Source: CAZGBT01 sp964524025 (GTDB lineage Archaea > Aenigmatarchaeota > Aenigmatarchaeia > CG10238-14 > EX4484-224). From it: DNA of 44,416 nucleotides. A program made the translations under genes and the position numbers. Shown here piece by piece: positions 1 through 8,155 of this stretch. The DNA is taken from positions 1 through 44,416 of the forward strand of contig CAZGBT010000008.1 in the NCBI GenBank assembly GCA_964524025.1. Direction: 5' to 3'. Every line of letters starts with the position of its first letter. Within the stretch, counting starts at the first letter, position 1. The notes beneath the pieces were generated by a model. That model had not been told where the DNA came from and searched no databases. It was given only the letters and a program-made list of their open reading frames with translations.

Positions 1-157
1 ATCTTTACCTTAAAATACAAAACATATTTCGTATTATAGAAAAGTGCTTATAAAAAGTGTTGCCCCTTCACAGTTCTAACTCTCACAAAACATCTCTTTA
101 AGGACATCAAAACTTAAATAAAAGCAAGGTGACTTCATTTTGACAATATTATAAATT

Positions 158-781
158 TCAACCTAAATAATCTGAATTAGATTCGAAGAAAACTTTATCG
201 GCAAGCTTTAATTCTTCACGATTCAACTTTCCCCTGTATAAGGGTGCTATTAATCTCCTCACAAAAAATGGAAGAGAGAAAAATAATTTATTCATTAAGA
301 TTCGCGAAAGAGAAATTGGAAAATTTCTACAAAATATGCATGGTATATATTTTCTAAGTACGTAATAAGCATACACACTCTTCCCTTTTTTAAGCCACCT
401 ATCAAACTCTCGAAGGGGGTCTGATCCGAGTAAAGTTAGTAGTAAATAAAAAATGGTGCAACAAATGGGGTAGCCTAATAATATTCCTAAAAGTACGTGG
501 TTCCTTCTTTTCCATGCTTCACGAAATATACGAATAAAACGTTCTTTTTTACTGTATATTATTTTATCTTCGAAAATTTCCGCCCTCAAACCCGCACTTT
601 CCAGGAATCGTATAAGAGAAGGGTTTGCATACCTTAGAGGAATGTCCTCTACTTTAAGGATATCGGCAAGGACCCAATATATCTCTAGTTTAACATAAAG
701 GGGGGCTTTTAGTTTGAATAAAGGAAGAAATTTGGAAGCATAGGCCTGCCTACAAGTTCTAAGTTTTCTCACTTTAGACAC
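158..781 (-). CDS. Hypothetical protein with Cys motifs, resembling DUF483-type archaeal proteins
   Basis: A 207-residue protein with a GTG start at 781, two bases after the stop of the upstream gene, so the pair forms an operon. A central segment near residues 96-118 reads LLGYPICCTIFY and is followed by YIPCIFCRNF near residue 145. A GYP-x-CC element followed by a PC-x2-C element is reminiscent of the archaeal DUF483 family, but I recall this only loosely. The N-terminus is basic and the middle is hydrophobic, so membrane association is possible. Some arginines use CGN codons, which are rare in the housekeeping genes of this window. Function unknown. Confidence 0.65.
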   Translation of the reverse strand: MSKVRKLRTCRQAYASKFLPLFKLKAPLYVKLEIYWVLADILKVEDIPLRYANPSLIRFLESAGLRAEIFEDKIIYSKKERFIRIFREAWKRRNHVLLGILLGYPICCTIFYLLLTLLGSDPLREFDRWLKKGKSVYAYYVLRKYIPCIFCRNFPISLSRILMNKLFFSLPFFVRRLIAPLYRGKLNREELKLADKVFFESNSDYLG

Positions 782-783
782 AG

Positions 784-1197
784 TTATAAAGGTAATAATC
801 TTTTTAGGTATGCTCTCAGTTCCCTAGCTACGTCTTCCCCAAACTTTCGTTGTAAATCTTTACAAAAATAATCCAACGACAAACTTGCACGAATTCTTAT
901 AATTCCCATTAACGTACCTGGTACGGGCTCAAATTCTTCGTGGACATTAAAACGCATGCTTACTCTTTCGCCGCTTTCTTTCTCTTCTACAACTAACAAC
1001 CCTCTTCCTTTACTTCCAATGTAAATGCCTGTAGAGAGATCAAGTTTCCATGGTTCATACATTCTGTTAAGTTGATAGGAGACATCTATGACAAACGCCC
1101 TTCCGTCTCTCGTTCTTACTTCCTCTACTCGCCTGTATTGTAACGGCTTCATAAGCATCTCTATAAGAACATCCATCAAATCTCTCCGACCATCCAT
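784..1197 (-). CDS. Hypothetical protein, first gene of an accessory pair
   Basis: A soluble protein of about 137 residues that I do not recognise. The frame is open from a GTG at 1206, but an ATG at 1197 (starting MDGRRDLMDVL) is preferred because a TATA-like A/T run centred near 1224 lies about 26 bases upstream, as for a leaderless archaeal transcript. It begins with a helical stretch, has a beta-rich middle (residues about 28-105) and ends in an amphipathic helix (FGEDVARELRAYLKRLL). No catalytic motif is evident. It is followed two bases later by the 207-residue gene, so they probably act together. Confidence 0.6.
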   Translation of the reverse strand: MDGRRDLMDVLIEMLMKPLQYRRVEEVRTRDGRAFVIDVSYQLNRMYEPWKLDLSTGIYIGSKGRGLLVVEEKESGERVSMRFNVHEEFEPVPGTLMGIIRIRASLSLDYFCKDLQRKFGEDVARELRAYLKRLLPL

Positions 1198-1213
1198 ATT
1201 TATCACTTGGTAG

Positions 1214-1232
1214 TAAAATTTTTAAAATTTAA
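1214..1232 (-). promoter_or_regulatory. TATA-like promoter of the 784-1197/158-781 operon
   Basis: A pure A/T run (TAAAATTTTTAAAATTTAA) is centred about 26 bases upstream of the ATG at 1197, read on the minus strand. That is the usual distance from an archaeal TATA box to the transcription start. A leaderless transcript is inferred. The whole window is AT-rich, so this remains tentative. Confidence 0.4.
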
Positions 1233-1365
1233 CTAAGCACTCCATTTTGGTCAAAAACTCGCATAATAATACCTACGGCATACTAACAGCGAGACTGATT
1301 AAAAAACTGGTCACCTGGCAATTCGCTTAAATTCGCTAATTATGATTCCCCAAATTTTTTAAAAA

Positions 1366-1439
1366 TGGGGCCGCCGGGATTCGAACCCAGGCCTCCGGCT
1401 CCCGAAGCCGGCATCCTAGCCAAGCTAGACTACGGCCCC
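1366..1439 (-). tRNA. tRNA-Pro (anticodon CGG)
   Basis: A full cloverleaf is visible. The acceptor stem is GGGGCCG/CGGCCCC. The D stem is GTCT/GGAT. The anticodon stem CCGGC/GCCGG encloses loop TTCGGGA, with anticodon CGG reading codon CCG. The variable loop is AGGC, the T arm is CTGGG-TTCGAAT-CCCGG, and the discriminator is A at 1366. CCA is not encoded and there is no intron. G+C is 52 of 74 bases, far above the surrounding DNA. Its first ten bases overlap the end of the helicase gene, whose TAG stop lies at 1430-1432 inside the tRNA. Confidence 0.96.
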
Positions 1440-3583
1440 ATTAATGTTTTTTGAACTTCCTTAACTTCTTTTTCAACCTGTTGCTTTAACTTTCTAGCTA
1501 TCTTAGGACCAACTATCCTCTCCAAACTTAATAAAGGGATCTTTCTTAAATCAGAAATAGTTTTTATACCAGAATTAAACAGCTTTCTTGCTCTTACCCT
1601 TCCTACTCCTTCTAGCTTAACTAAAGGTAACAATTCTTCCCTTACACCGTAATGAACTCTAACTCTAACTTTTTTTATTTCTTTAAGTAATTTTTTCATT
1701 CTAAGCAAAAGCGCTAGCTCATGCAAAGAATAGAGGAGCCAATCTGATATTTGCAATTTAGACCAGAGCTCACCAGGTGTTATCCCAAAATTACTCAGTA
1801 ATTCGTCTTCGGTCATTTCTTCTATCCAACTCTCCAGTATCTTAGCATTTTTAACTGACATGAGGAAATCCTCGTATTCATCTTCCCATTCTTCTGGAAT
1901 TTCTACCGCAAATTCCTCCCTTCTTTTCTCTACCAATTCACTATACTCATAATATTCGCCGCTTCTTAGAGTAGGTAGCGGCCTCATTTCTCTACAAAAA
2001 GAGATTAAATGGAGGAATGTGAAAGGAGTTGGCTTCACTTTAAGGCAGTTTTTCAAACCTAAAATGAATTTGTGAGCTGTTAAAGGATCCAAATACAATT
2101 CAGAAACTCTTCTACCAATTCTTGTTGCGTATAATTTACTATTCTTTTTTTCTACAAAACCCCAATCGAGTAGTTGTTTAATTATTTCCCTTATTTTTTC
2201 CTCTATTAAATAAATATCACCAAACTGAAAGGCAAAAAATGTTTTCGAGAAAAATTCGAAAAGAGCCTTTATTGAGTTACAAAAATCGATTGAAATAAGG
2301 GCTAGAGTTGTAGATCTTAAAATTGGCTCAACTGAAAGTTTTGACCTAATCCTTTCTGGCTTGCCAAATATGTAATTTTGCTCTAGTAAATCTGCTTCTT
2401 CTTCGCTTTTTGCATAGAGCAAAGAAATTCCAAATTCATCATAAGCGGGCCTACCAGCCCTTCCTTCCATTTGCTGAACTTCAAGGACTGGCAAATAAAC
2501 GTAACCAATGCCTGGATAGTACCTTTTTGTATCTTTGACCAAAACGAGGAAAGATGGCAAATTAAGTCCATAACAAAGAGTTGGCGTGGCTACTATAACT
2601 CTTATCAAACCCCTTCTAAAATTTTCTTCTATTGTCCTTTTTTGTTTAAACAGTAAGCCAGCATGATGAAAAGCAACTCCTCTCTTTACAATCTTAGCTT
2701 CCCTTTTACATTGCCTAGTAGGAACTTCTAAAACGTTCTCTATTTCCTCTGCTATTTTCTTTAAAAATTCTTTGTCAGCTCTTCCTATAAAATTAGAAAC
2801 AAACTTTGAAATCCTTTCTGCCAGGCTTTCAGATTTCTTTCTAGTTGAAACAAAAATCAATGCCTGCTTCCTTTTCTTTAAAACCCACTCTATAATTGCT
2901 TCAATACTTTCTAAATCTTTTCTCAACTTTATCTTTTCTTTAAAACCATGGATCCTTACTTTATTTCCATAAAGAACTCCTCGATATAATTTAACGGGTC
3001 TCCACTCTGAATACACTACATTGGCATTCATCCATTCCGCTATTTCGTTAGCGTTACTTATAGTAGCTGATAAAAGAAGAAATTGAGCTTTTGGTACTAT
3101 CTTTTTAAGTAAAGTTAACAAAACTTCTAAGGTAGGCCCCCTAGAGGGATCGTTTAATAAATGAACTTCATCGGCAACCACTAAGCCTATATCGTTTATC
3201 CATTCCGCCCTGTGCCTAATCAAGGATTCCATTTTCTCGTTTGTAACAACAATCCAATCATAATTTTTTAACCAAGGATCTGCTGAATCAAATTGTCCTA
3301 CAGAAATTGCGACTTTTATTCCAAGCTTAGAATATTTTTTCTTAAAATCTTCATATTTTTCTGATGCTAAAGCAACTAATGGAGTTAAGTAGATAACCTT
3401 TAACTTTTTTTCCAATATTGTTTTTAAAGCTGCAATCTCTGCTATCAGAGTTTTTCCAGAAGCAGTTGGAGCAAATACAACCAAATTTTTACCTTTTAAC
3501 AACCCTTTCTTTAAAGCAAGTTTTTGTAAAGGATTTAGCTCTTTAAATCCGCTAGACTCTAATGCTAGCTTTACAAAATCCAT
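1430..3583 (-). CDS. hel308: Hel308-type Ski2-family DNA helicase
   Basis: A superfamily 2 helicase of 717 residues, the usual Hel308 length. Hel308 unwinds forked DNA with 3'-5' polarity and is thought to act at stalled replication forks. Visible motifs are Walker A APTASGKT (38-45), motif Ia TPLVALA, the DEVH box (138-141), LSAT (171-174), a motif V region ATPTLCYGLNLP and motif VI QMEGRAGRP. A winged-helix and ratchet region follows, and a C-terminal helix-hairpin-helix (VKLEGVGRVRARKL) is present. The start at 3583 leaves 29 bases to the divergent Kae1 gene. The last three codons and the stop lie inside tRNA-Pro, so the final Met-Gly-Pro is encoded by tRNA sequence. Confidence 0.93.
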   Translation of the reverse strand: MDFVKLALESSGFKELNPLQKLALKKGLLKGKNLVVFAPTASGKTLIAEIAALKTILEKKLKVIYLTPLVALASEKYEDFKKKYSKLGIKVAISVGQFDSADPWLKNYDWIVVTNEKMESLIRHRAEWINDIGLVVADEVHLLNDPSRGPTLEVLLTLLKKIVPKAQFLLLSATISNANEIAEWMNANVVYSEWRPVKLYRGVLYGNKVRIHGFKEKIKLRKDLESIEAIIEWVLKKRKQALIFVSTRKKSESLAERISKFVSNFIGRADKEFLKKIAEEIENVLEVPTRQCKREAKIVKRGVAFHHAGLLFKQKRTIEENFRRGLIRVIVATPTLCYGLNLPSFLVLVKDTKRYYPGIGYVYLPVLEVQQMEGRAGRPAYDEFGISLLYAKSEEEADLLEQNYIFGKPERIRSKLSVEPILRSTTLALISIDFCNSIKALFEFFSKTFFAFQFGDIYLIEEKIREIIKQLLDWGFVEKKNSKLYATRIGRRVSELYLDPLTAHKFILGLKNCLKVKPTPFTFLHLISFCREMRPLPTLRSGEYYEYSELVEKRREEFAVEIPEEWEDEYEDFLMSVKNAKILESWIEEMTEDELLSNFGITPGELWSKLQISDWLLYSLHELALLLRMKKLLKEIKKVRVRVHYGVREELLPLVKLEGVGRVRARKLFNSGIKTISDLRKIPLLSLERIVGPKIARKLKQQVEKEVKEVQKTLMGP

Positions 3584-3612
3584 GAATAAGAATTCGATTA
3601 ATAAAATTTCAA

Positions 3613-4599
3613 ATGAAAATGATTTCGCTCGGAATTGAAAGCTCAGCTTATGTTTTCGGAGTAGGAATTGTAAAGGAAAATGAGATTCTTGCCGATGAAA
3701 GATTTGAGTTTAAACCAGAAAAAGGCAAAGGCATGATACCTAGAGAAGCTAGCTATCATTTTTCAAAAATAGCAAAAAAGGTTCTAGAAAATGCATTGAG
3801 AAAAGCTGGAATTAGCATAAAAGATATTGATGTAATATCTTTTACCCAAGGAATGGGAATACCAAATAACCTTAAGGTAGGTGCTGTATTAGCTAGGTAC
3901 TTAAGCCTTCGCTACAAAAAGCCTTTAGTAGGGGTAAACCATGCAATTGCTCATATAGAAATAGGAAAATTGCTAACGAATTGCAAAGATCCTGTTGTTT
4001 TATACCTTTCTGGAGGAAACACACAAATTATCGCTTTTGCGGAAGGTAAGTATAGAATTTTTGGGGAAACTTTAGATATAGCTGTAGGCAATGCATTTGA
4101 TGTCCTAGCTAGAGAAATGGGATTTGGGATGCCTGGTGGCCCTCACATAGAAAGATTAGCCAAAAGCGGGAATTACGTAGAATTACCTTATGTAGTTAAA
4201 GGGATGGACGTATCTTTTTCTGGTATTTTAACAGCTTGTCTAAGGTTGTTAAGAAAAGGTGTAAAAAAAGAAGATATCGCTTTTTCATTCCAAGAAACAG
4301 TATTTTCGATGCTTGTAGAAGCTACTGAAAGAGCAGTAGCTCAACTAGGAAAAAATGAAGTTTTAGCAGTTGGGGGAGTAGCTTCTAACAAAAGGCTGAA
4401 AGAAATGCTAGAAATAATGTGTAAAGAAAGGGGAGCAAAAGCTTATGTAGTTCCTAAAAAATATGCAAGAGATAACGGAGTTATGATTGCATGGACTGGG
4501 CTTTTGGCTTTTAAAAGTGGTTATAAAACTGAGATAAAAGAAAGCTTTATCAGACCGAGATGGAGAGTCGAAGAGGTTAAAGTAACTTGGTTAAACTAG
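3613..4599 (+). CDS. kae1: Kae1, catalytic subunit of KEOPS (tRNA t6A synthesis)
   Basis: A 328-residue ASKHA-fold protein of the Kae1/TsaD/Qri7 family. It transfers the threonylcarbamoyl group to A37 of ANN-decoding tRNAs. The sequence shows an N-terminal LGIESSAYVFGVGIV phosphate loop, the metal-binding H110-x3-H114 pair in NHAIAHIEIG, YLSGGNTQII near 131-140, and the C-terminal AVGGVASNKRL segment. A second ATG two codons in (3619) is an equally good start. In many euryarchaea Kae1 is fused to Bud32. Here Bud32 is a separate gene about 17 kb away. Transcribed divergently from the helicase; its 3' end overlaps the convergent PRC-barrel gene by 9 bases. Confidence 0.95.
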   Translation: MKMISLGIESSAYVFGVGIVKENEILADERFEFKPEKGKGMIPREASYHFSKIAKKVLENALRKAGISIKDIDVISFTQGMGIPNNLKVGAVLARYLSLRYKKPLVGVNHAIAHIEIGKLLTNCKDPVVLYLSGGNTQIIAFAEGKYRIFGETLDIAVGNAFDVLAREMGFGMPGGPHIERLAKSGNYVELPYVVKGMDVSFSGILTACLRLLRKGVKKEDIAFSFQETVFSMLVEATERAVAQLGKNEVLAVGGVASNKRLKEMLEIMCKERGAKAYVVPKKYARDNGVMIAWTGLLAFKSGYKTEIKESFIRPRWRVEEVKVTWLN

Positions 4600-4851
4600 C
4601 TCGCTTTCGGTAACTATTACAAAATCCCCAATGCTCTTTACAGCAGTAAAAGGTATTAAGATCCTGCCTTTATCGTCCTTTTTTGGATTTAACTCCTTAA
4701 GGTATCTGGTGGGTTCTGCAACAACTATATTGAGCATTTCCCCGCTTTCGGCAACAAATTCTATATTATCCACAACTCCTAATTTTCTTCCAGTTTCCTC
4801 GCTTACTATGCTTTTTCCAATAACATCAGCTGCTCTTACTTTCGACTCCAT
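4591..4851 (-). CDS. PRC-barrel domain protein
   Basis: A small protein of about 86 residues built almost entirely of one PRC-barrel: RAADVIGKSIVSEETGRKLG, then the strand IEFVAESGEMLNIVV and a closing IPFTAVKSIGDFVIV. Archaeal stand-alone PRC-barrel proteins are widespread. They are suspected of RNA-related or scaffolding roles and have no known catalysis. The frame opens six codons earlier at 4869, but MESKVRAADVIG aligns better with the usual beginning of such proteins. Its 3' end overlaps kae1 by 9 bases, tail to tail. Confidence 0.85.
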   Translation of the reverse strand: MESKVRAADVIGKSIVSEETGRKLGVVDNIEFVAESGEMLNIVVAEPTRYLKELNPKKDDKGRILIPFTAVKSIGDFVIVTESELV

Positions 4852-4888
4852 AAATTTATTTTTTGGCAATCGATTTAAATTGGTTTAA

Positions 4889-5419
4889 ATGAGATGCTTC
4901 ATAGGAATTTTCCCTCCAGATGAAGTTAAAGATGAAATAGTAAAGCTTCAGAAGCTAATAGCCAGTTTACCGTTGCATTGCAAGTTTGTTGAAAAAGAGA
5001 ATTTGCATATAAGCCTTTCTTTTTTAGGTAACGTTCATGAAAGTTTGATTGAAGCTATTTCAGCTAAACTTAAAAGTATCTCAACTAACTACAAGAAATT
5101 TGAAGTAACTTGCAAAAAAATTCTATTCATCCCTAGCAAAAATTACATAAGAGTTATTGCTTTGGATATAAGAAAAGGAAAAGAATGGCTTGTCCAAATC
5201 TCAAAAGAGATTAAGAAAAGAATAGGAGGGGATGTTAAACCGCCCCACCTAACGTTATGTAGGGTTAAAAGAATAGATGAAAAGAAAGTAGTAATAGAAA
5301 AACTTTCAAACATCGACTTTGAGGTGAGTTTTAAGGTTGAAAAAATTTGTCTTATCCAAAGTACTCTAACTAGAAGCGGACCGATTTATAAAATTTTAGA
5401 AGAGGTAGAACTTCCTTAA
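4889..5419 (+). CDS. thpR: RNA 2',3'-cyclic phosphodiesterase (2H family, ThpR/LigT)
   Basis: A 176-residue protein of the 2H phosphoesterase family, first described as 2'-5' RNA ligase. It opens 2',3'-cyclic phosphates on RNA ends. Both signature HxS/T motifs are present: ENLHISLSFLG near residue 40 and PPHLTLCRV near residue 118. Length is typical. The start MRCFIGIFPPDEV matches the family's N-terminal strand. It is divergent from the PRC-barrel gene, and its last 50 bases overlap the convergent Toprim gene. Confidence 0.93.
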   Translation: MRCFIGIFPPDEVKDEIVKLQKLIASLPLHCKFVEKENLHISLSFLGNVHESLIEAISAKLKSISTNYKKFEVTCKKILFIPSKNYIRVIALDIRKGKEWLVQISKEIKKRIGGDVKPPHLTLCRVKRIDEKKVVIEKLSNIDFEVSFKVEKICLIQSTLTRSGPIYKILEEVELP

Positions 5420-5756
5420 GATATCTCTTAAATTCTTCAATCTTTCTTATCCTACAACTTTCTGCAAATTTCTTCCTTAATCTATCATTTACCCTTATTC
5501 CAAGTTTTACCAAATATTTTTTTAACTTCCTCGCTTTTTCTTTTCCTTCCTTATCGAAATCTGTCAAGATAACAACCTCTCCTTTAATTTGCTTTGCTAT
5601 TTCTTTTAAACTTTTGCCGTTTATAGCTAATAAGTTCCTAAAACCAACCTTCTTAAGAACTGATTTATCTCTCTTACCTTCTACTATTATGCAATAATTC
5701 ATTTTATTACACTCTTCCCAAAATTCAAAAAATAGTTCTTTATTCAATCCTCTCAA
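5370..5756 (-). CDS. Small Toprim-domain protein (UPF0292 / RNase M5-like)
   Basis: A 128-residue Toprim protein. The first acidic motif is IIVEGKRDKSVLKKVG near residues 23-38 and the DxD motif is ILTDFDKEGKE near 64-74. The family is the archaeal small Toprim group, often called primase-like or UPF0292. The substrate is unknown; RNA or DNA nuclease activity is plausible. The upstream helix (ELFFEFWEE) fits the family, so the ATG at 5756 was kept although an internal Met at residue 19 exists. It overlaps the four-CBS gene by 17 bases upstream and thpR by 50 bases downstream. Confidence 0.85.
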   Translation of the reverse strand: MRGLNKELFFEFWEECNKMNYCIIVEGKRDKSVLKKVGFRNLLAINGKSLKEIAKQIKGEVVILTDFDKEGKEKARKLKKYLVKLGIRVNDRLRKKFAESCRIRKIEEFKRYLKEVLPLLKFYKSVRF

Positions 5757-6531
5757 GTATATCCCTCTCTGTTATAATGCCAATTAATTCCTTTCCTTCG
5801 ACAACAAGCAAACCGCCAACGTCTTTTTCTTTCATTTTTTTTATAGCCAAGCTTAAGTCCACTTCTGGATCTATTGTATAAACCTCTTTTTGATAAACCA
5901 ACTCTAACTCTTCATCTAAACTATCTTCTTTAAACTCGTTCTTTTTCAAATATCTTAATAAGTCTACAGAAGTAACTATTCCTACTAATTCGTTATCTAA
6001 AACTACCGGCAGCCTTCTGTACCTAACGTTTACAATTGTTCTGAGGCAATCCAAAATTGAAAGTGAAGGTGGTATAACTATTGGCTTCTTGCTCATAGCT
6101 TCCTTAACTTTAATACCAAAATTAACTCTATCGAAACGCCAAACTATATCCCTTTCAGATACAATTCCTTCTAACCTCCTTTTTTTATCAACTATGGGAA
6201 AACCACCCCTTCTTGAAAGTTTAAATTTTAATAAAACTTCTCCTATAGTTTCTGTATCAAAACAAAAAATTACGTCTCTAACCATTATTTCCGAAATTTT
6301 TTCTTTTAGAGGCTCCTTTCTTACTATAGCATCGAGTATATCTGTTATAGTAACTATCCCTACCAACTCTTTCCTCCTATTAACTATAGGGATTCTTCGA
6401 TGCTTTGTTTCTAAAATTTTATTTATACAATCTAATATGCTCTCACTTTCTAAACAAAAAATTGGTTCGTGACTTGCTATCGAAAGAATTGAAGCATTCC
6501 TGTTTAAGCCAGCATCTTCAAGTTTACTCAT
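5740..6531 (-). CDS. Four-CBS-domain protein
   Basis: A 263-residue protein made of two tandem Bateman modules, four CBS domains in all. Recurrent signatures are RRIPIVNRRKELVGIVTITD, RRGGFPIVDKKRRLEGIVSE, RRLPVVLDNELVGIVTSVD and VGGLLVVEGKELIGIITERD. CBS pairs usually bind adenosine nucleotides or SAM and act as energy sensors, but no effector domain is attached here. It starts within the last 8 bases of the upstream CBS-zinc ribbon gene and overlaps the Toprim gene downstream, so it sits inside a tight operon. Confidence 0.93.
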   Translation of the reverse strand: MSKLEDAGLNRNASILSIASHEPIFCLESESILDCINKILETKHRRIPIVNRRKELVGIVTITDILDAIVRKEPLKEKISEIMVRDVIFCFDTETIGEVLLKFKLSRRGGFPIVDKKRRLEGIVSERDIVWRFDRVNFGIKVKEAMSKKPIVIPPSLSILDCLRTIVNVRYRRLPVVLDNELVGIVTSVDLLRYLKKNEFKEDSLDEELELVYQKEVYTIDPEVDLSLAIKKMKEKDVGGLLVVEGKELIGIITERDILERIE

Positions 6532-7075
6532 ATTCTAGTTCGTCCTTGCAAGATTCGCAGATCCACTCGCCGTTTATGTTTTGAAGCCTTTCTGAATAAT
6601 TACCGCACCTATCGCAAATTCCAGAAGTAAATTCTTCTTTTATCTCTATAGGCATCTCTTTCATTTTAAGCCTATATTCAAGCAAATCTATCATTTCTGG
6701 TGAAGTCCTTGCTATATCAGAAAGCGAGATTATCCCAACCAATTTTCCATTATCTATTACTGGAAGCCTGTGAATATTATTTCTTTTCATTTTTTCAACT
6801 GCGTCCATTATAGTTGCTTCCGGTTCGATCGAAACTATGTGAGGTGTCATTATTTCAGAAACTTTTATTTTTGATGGGGCGAGACCCTTTGCTAAAACTT
6901 TATAAATTAGGTCTTTATCGGAAAGTACACCCACAGGTTTTCCGTTTTTAACGACAACCAAAAAACCTCTTCTTATTTCCTTTAGGTAATTGGCTGCTTC
7001 CTGAGCTGTTTTATCCCATTCTATCGTATAAACAGGTTTTGACATTACATCCTTAACTAGCAGCATATTCCTCAT
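6524..7075 (-). CDS. Two-CBS-domain protein with C-terminal zinc ribbon
   Basis: A 183-residue protein. Two CBS domains occupy residues about 8-130 (VKDVMSKPVYTIE, RGFLVVVKNGKPVGVLSDKD, HRLPVIDNGKLVGIISLSD). A four-cysteine ribbon follows: GICDRCGNYSE and WICESCKDE. The architecture is common in archaea and is interpreted as a nucleotide-responsive regulator. An ATG at 7066 (MLLVKDVMSK) fits CBS proteins slightly better than the one at 7075. It overlaps hjc by up to 23 bases and the four-CBS gene by 8 bases, implying translational coupling. Confidence 0.93.
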   Translation of the reverse strand: MRNMLLVKDVMSKPVYTIEWDKTAQEAANYLKEIRRGFLVVVKNGKPVGVLSDKDLIYKVLAKGLAPSKIKVSEIMTPHIVSIEPEATIMDAVEKMKRNNIHRLPVIDNGKLVGIISLSDIARTSPEMIDLLEYRLKMKEMPIEIKEEFTSGICDRCGNYSERLQNINGEWICESCKDELEYE

Positions 7076-7400
7076 TTATTTTTTCAAGAAATTGATATAA
7101 ATCTATCCCATCTTCTAAGCTTATCTTCTTCTTTGGCTTGCAAACTTTCATTCCTTTTCTTTCAAAGTTAACGATTACATAAAAAGGAAAACCTTCCAGT
7201 TTCTCGCCCAGGTAGTCAGAATAATAAATGGCCTTTTTCTTCGTAGATTTTATTTGAATGAGTAGGCACTTCCCCCCTTTCAAACAAACCAAATCGGCCG
7301 GACCTAAACTTGCACCAGATCTAATAACTTTCCACCCAAATTTTTCAAAAATCTTCCTAACCTTTCTTTCGACCCTATAACCTTTAAGTTTCGCTTTCAT
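7053..7400 (-). CDS. hjc: Holliday junction resolvase Hjc
   Basis: A 115-residue nuclease of the archaeal Hjc family, which cuts four-way junctions symmetrically. The catalytic core is visible: an N-terminal Arg-Glu helix (GYRVERKVRKIF), SGASLGPADLVC carrying the catalytic Asp, and LLIQIKSTKK carrying the Gln/Glu-x-Lys element. Here the usual E-x-K appears as Gln-Ile-Lys, as in many Hjc proteins. It is first in the operon that continues into the CBS and Toprim genes, and is divergent from the metallophosphoesterase at 7432. Confidence 0.93.
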   Translation of the reverse strand: MKAKLKGYRVERKVRKIFEKFGWKVIRSGASLGPADLVCLKGGKCLLIQIKSTKKKAIYYSDYLGEKLEGFPFYVIVNFERKGMKVCKPKKKISLEDGIDLYQFLEKINEEYAAS

Positions 7401-7431
7401 TAATTTTTATTTTCGTTTCAAATTTGTTTTA

Positions 7432-8118
7432 ATGAGAATAGTTGGAATAAGCGATATACATAACGATGTAGAAAATTTGCTTAGATTTTTAGATAAAGTG
7501 GAACAGCTTAAGCCAGATGTTTTGATAGCTATGGGCGATTTTCTTGATGTAAACATCCCAAAAGGATTTAGGGAGGAAGATATAGGCAGACTAATACTCG
7601 AGGAACTCAAAAGTTTAAAAAAACCTGTTTTTGTTGTACCTGGAAATTTTGATAAAAAATTGATAGAAATGTTTGAAGAAGAAGGGATCTCTTTACATGG
7701 AAAAGCAGCTAGGGTGAGAGAAGTAGGTTTTTATGGTTTTGGTGGTGCCATAACGCCTTTTAATACACCTCTTGAGGTGACCGAAGAGGAAATATGGAAT
7801 GGATTAACCAGAGGTTATAAGATGATTGAAGATTGCAAGTTTAAAATTCAAGTAACTCATATACCACCATTTAGGACTAAATTAGATCTCACCATTACAG
7901 GCTTACATGTCGGGTCGAAGAAAGTTCGCGAATTCATCGAAAAATTTAAACCACATGTTGCTCTTTGCTCTCATATCCATGAAGGAAGAGGCATAGACCA
8001 GATTGGAGAAACAAGGATTATAAATTGTGGGAGGTTTCCTGAAGGGTATTGCGGCCTAGTTGTAATAGAAGAAGGTAAAATAACGACAGAAATCGTAAAT
8101 TTGAATGTTTTAGAGTAG
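7432..8118 (+). CDS. Calcineurin-like metallophosphoesterase
   Basis: A 228-residue protein of the Icc-related archaeal phosphoesterase group. Metal-binding motifs are in order: GISDIHND (residues 5-12), AMGDFLDV (near 33-40), VPGNFDK (near 68-74), THIPPF and the closing CSHIHEGRG near 180-190. The usual Asn-His-Glu/Asp motif is Asn-Phe-Asp, as in several relatives of this group. A two-metal phosphodiesterase activity is expected, but the substrate is unknown. It is a stand-alone plus-strand gene divergent from hjc. Confidence 0.9.
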   Translation: MRIVGISDIHNDVENLLRFLDKVEQLKPDVLIAMGDFLDVNIPKGFREEDIGRLILEELKSLKKPVFVVPGNFDKKLIEMFEEEGISLHGKAARVREVGFYGFGGAITPFNTPLEVTEEEIWNGLTRGYKMIEDCKFKIQVTHIPPFRTKLDLTITGLHVGSKKVREFIEKFKPHVALCSHIHEGRGIDQIGETRIINCGRFPEGYCGLVVIEEGKITTEIVNLNVLE

Positions 8119-8132
8119 AAAATTTTTAATTT
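8119..8132 (+). promoter_or_regulatory. TATA-like element upstream of the zinc ribbon/winged-helix gene
   Basis: AAAATTTTTAATTT lies in the 37-base gap after the phosphoesterase gene. It is centred about 30 bases before the ATG at 8156, consistent with a leaderless or very short leader. Tentative, because A/T runs are frequent here. Confidence 0.3.
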
Positions 8133-8155
8133 GCTCAAATCATTTGTAAAAATAC

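Noticed and set aside
1..157. Gene fragment at the left edge
   Set aside because: No open frame with recognisable content runs from the edge; appears to be AT-rich intergenic DNA.
1207..1365. Possible small RNA or gene between the accessory operon and tRNA-Pro
   Set aside because: No fold or convincing frame is visible; only the TATA-like run near 1214-1232 stands out.
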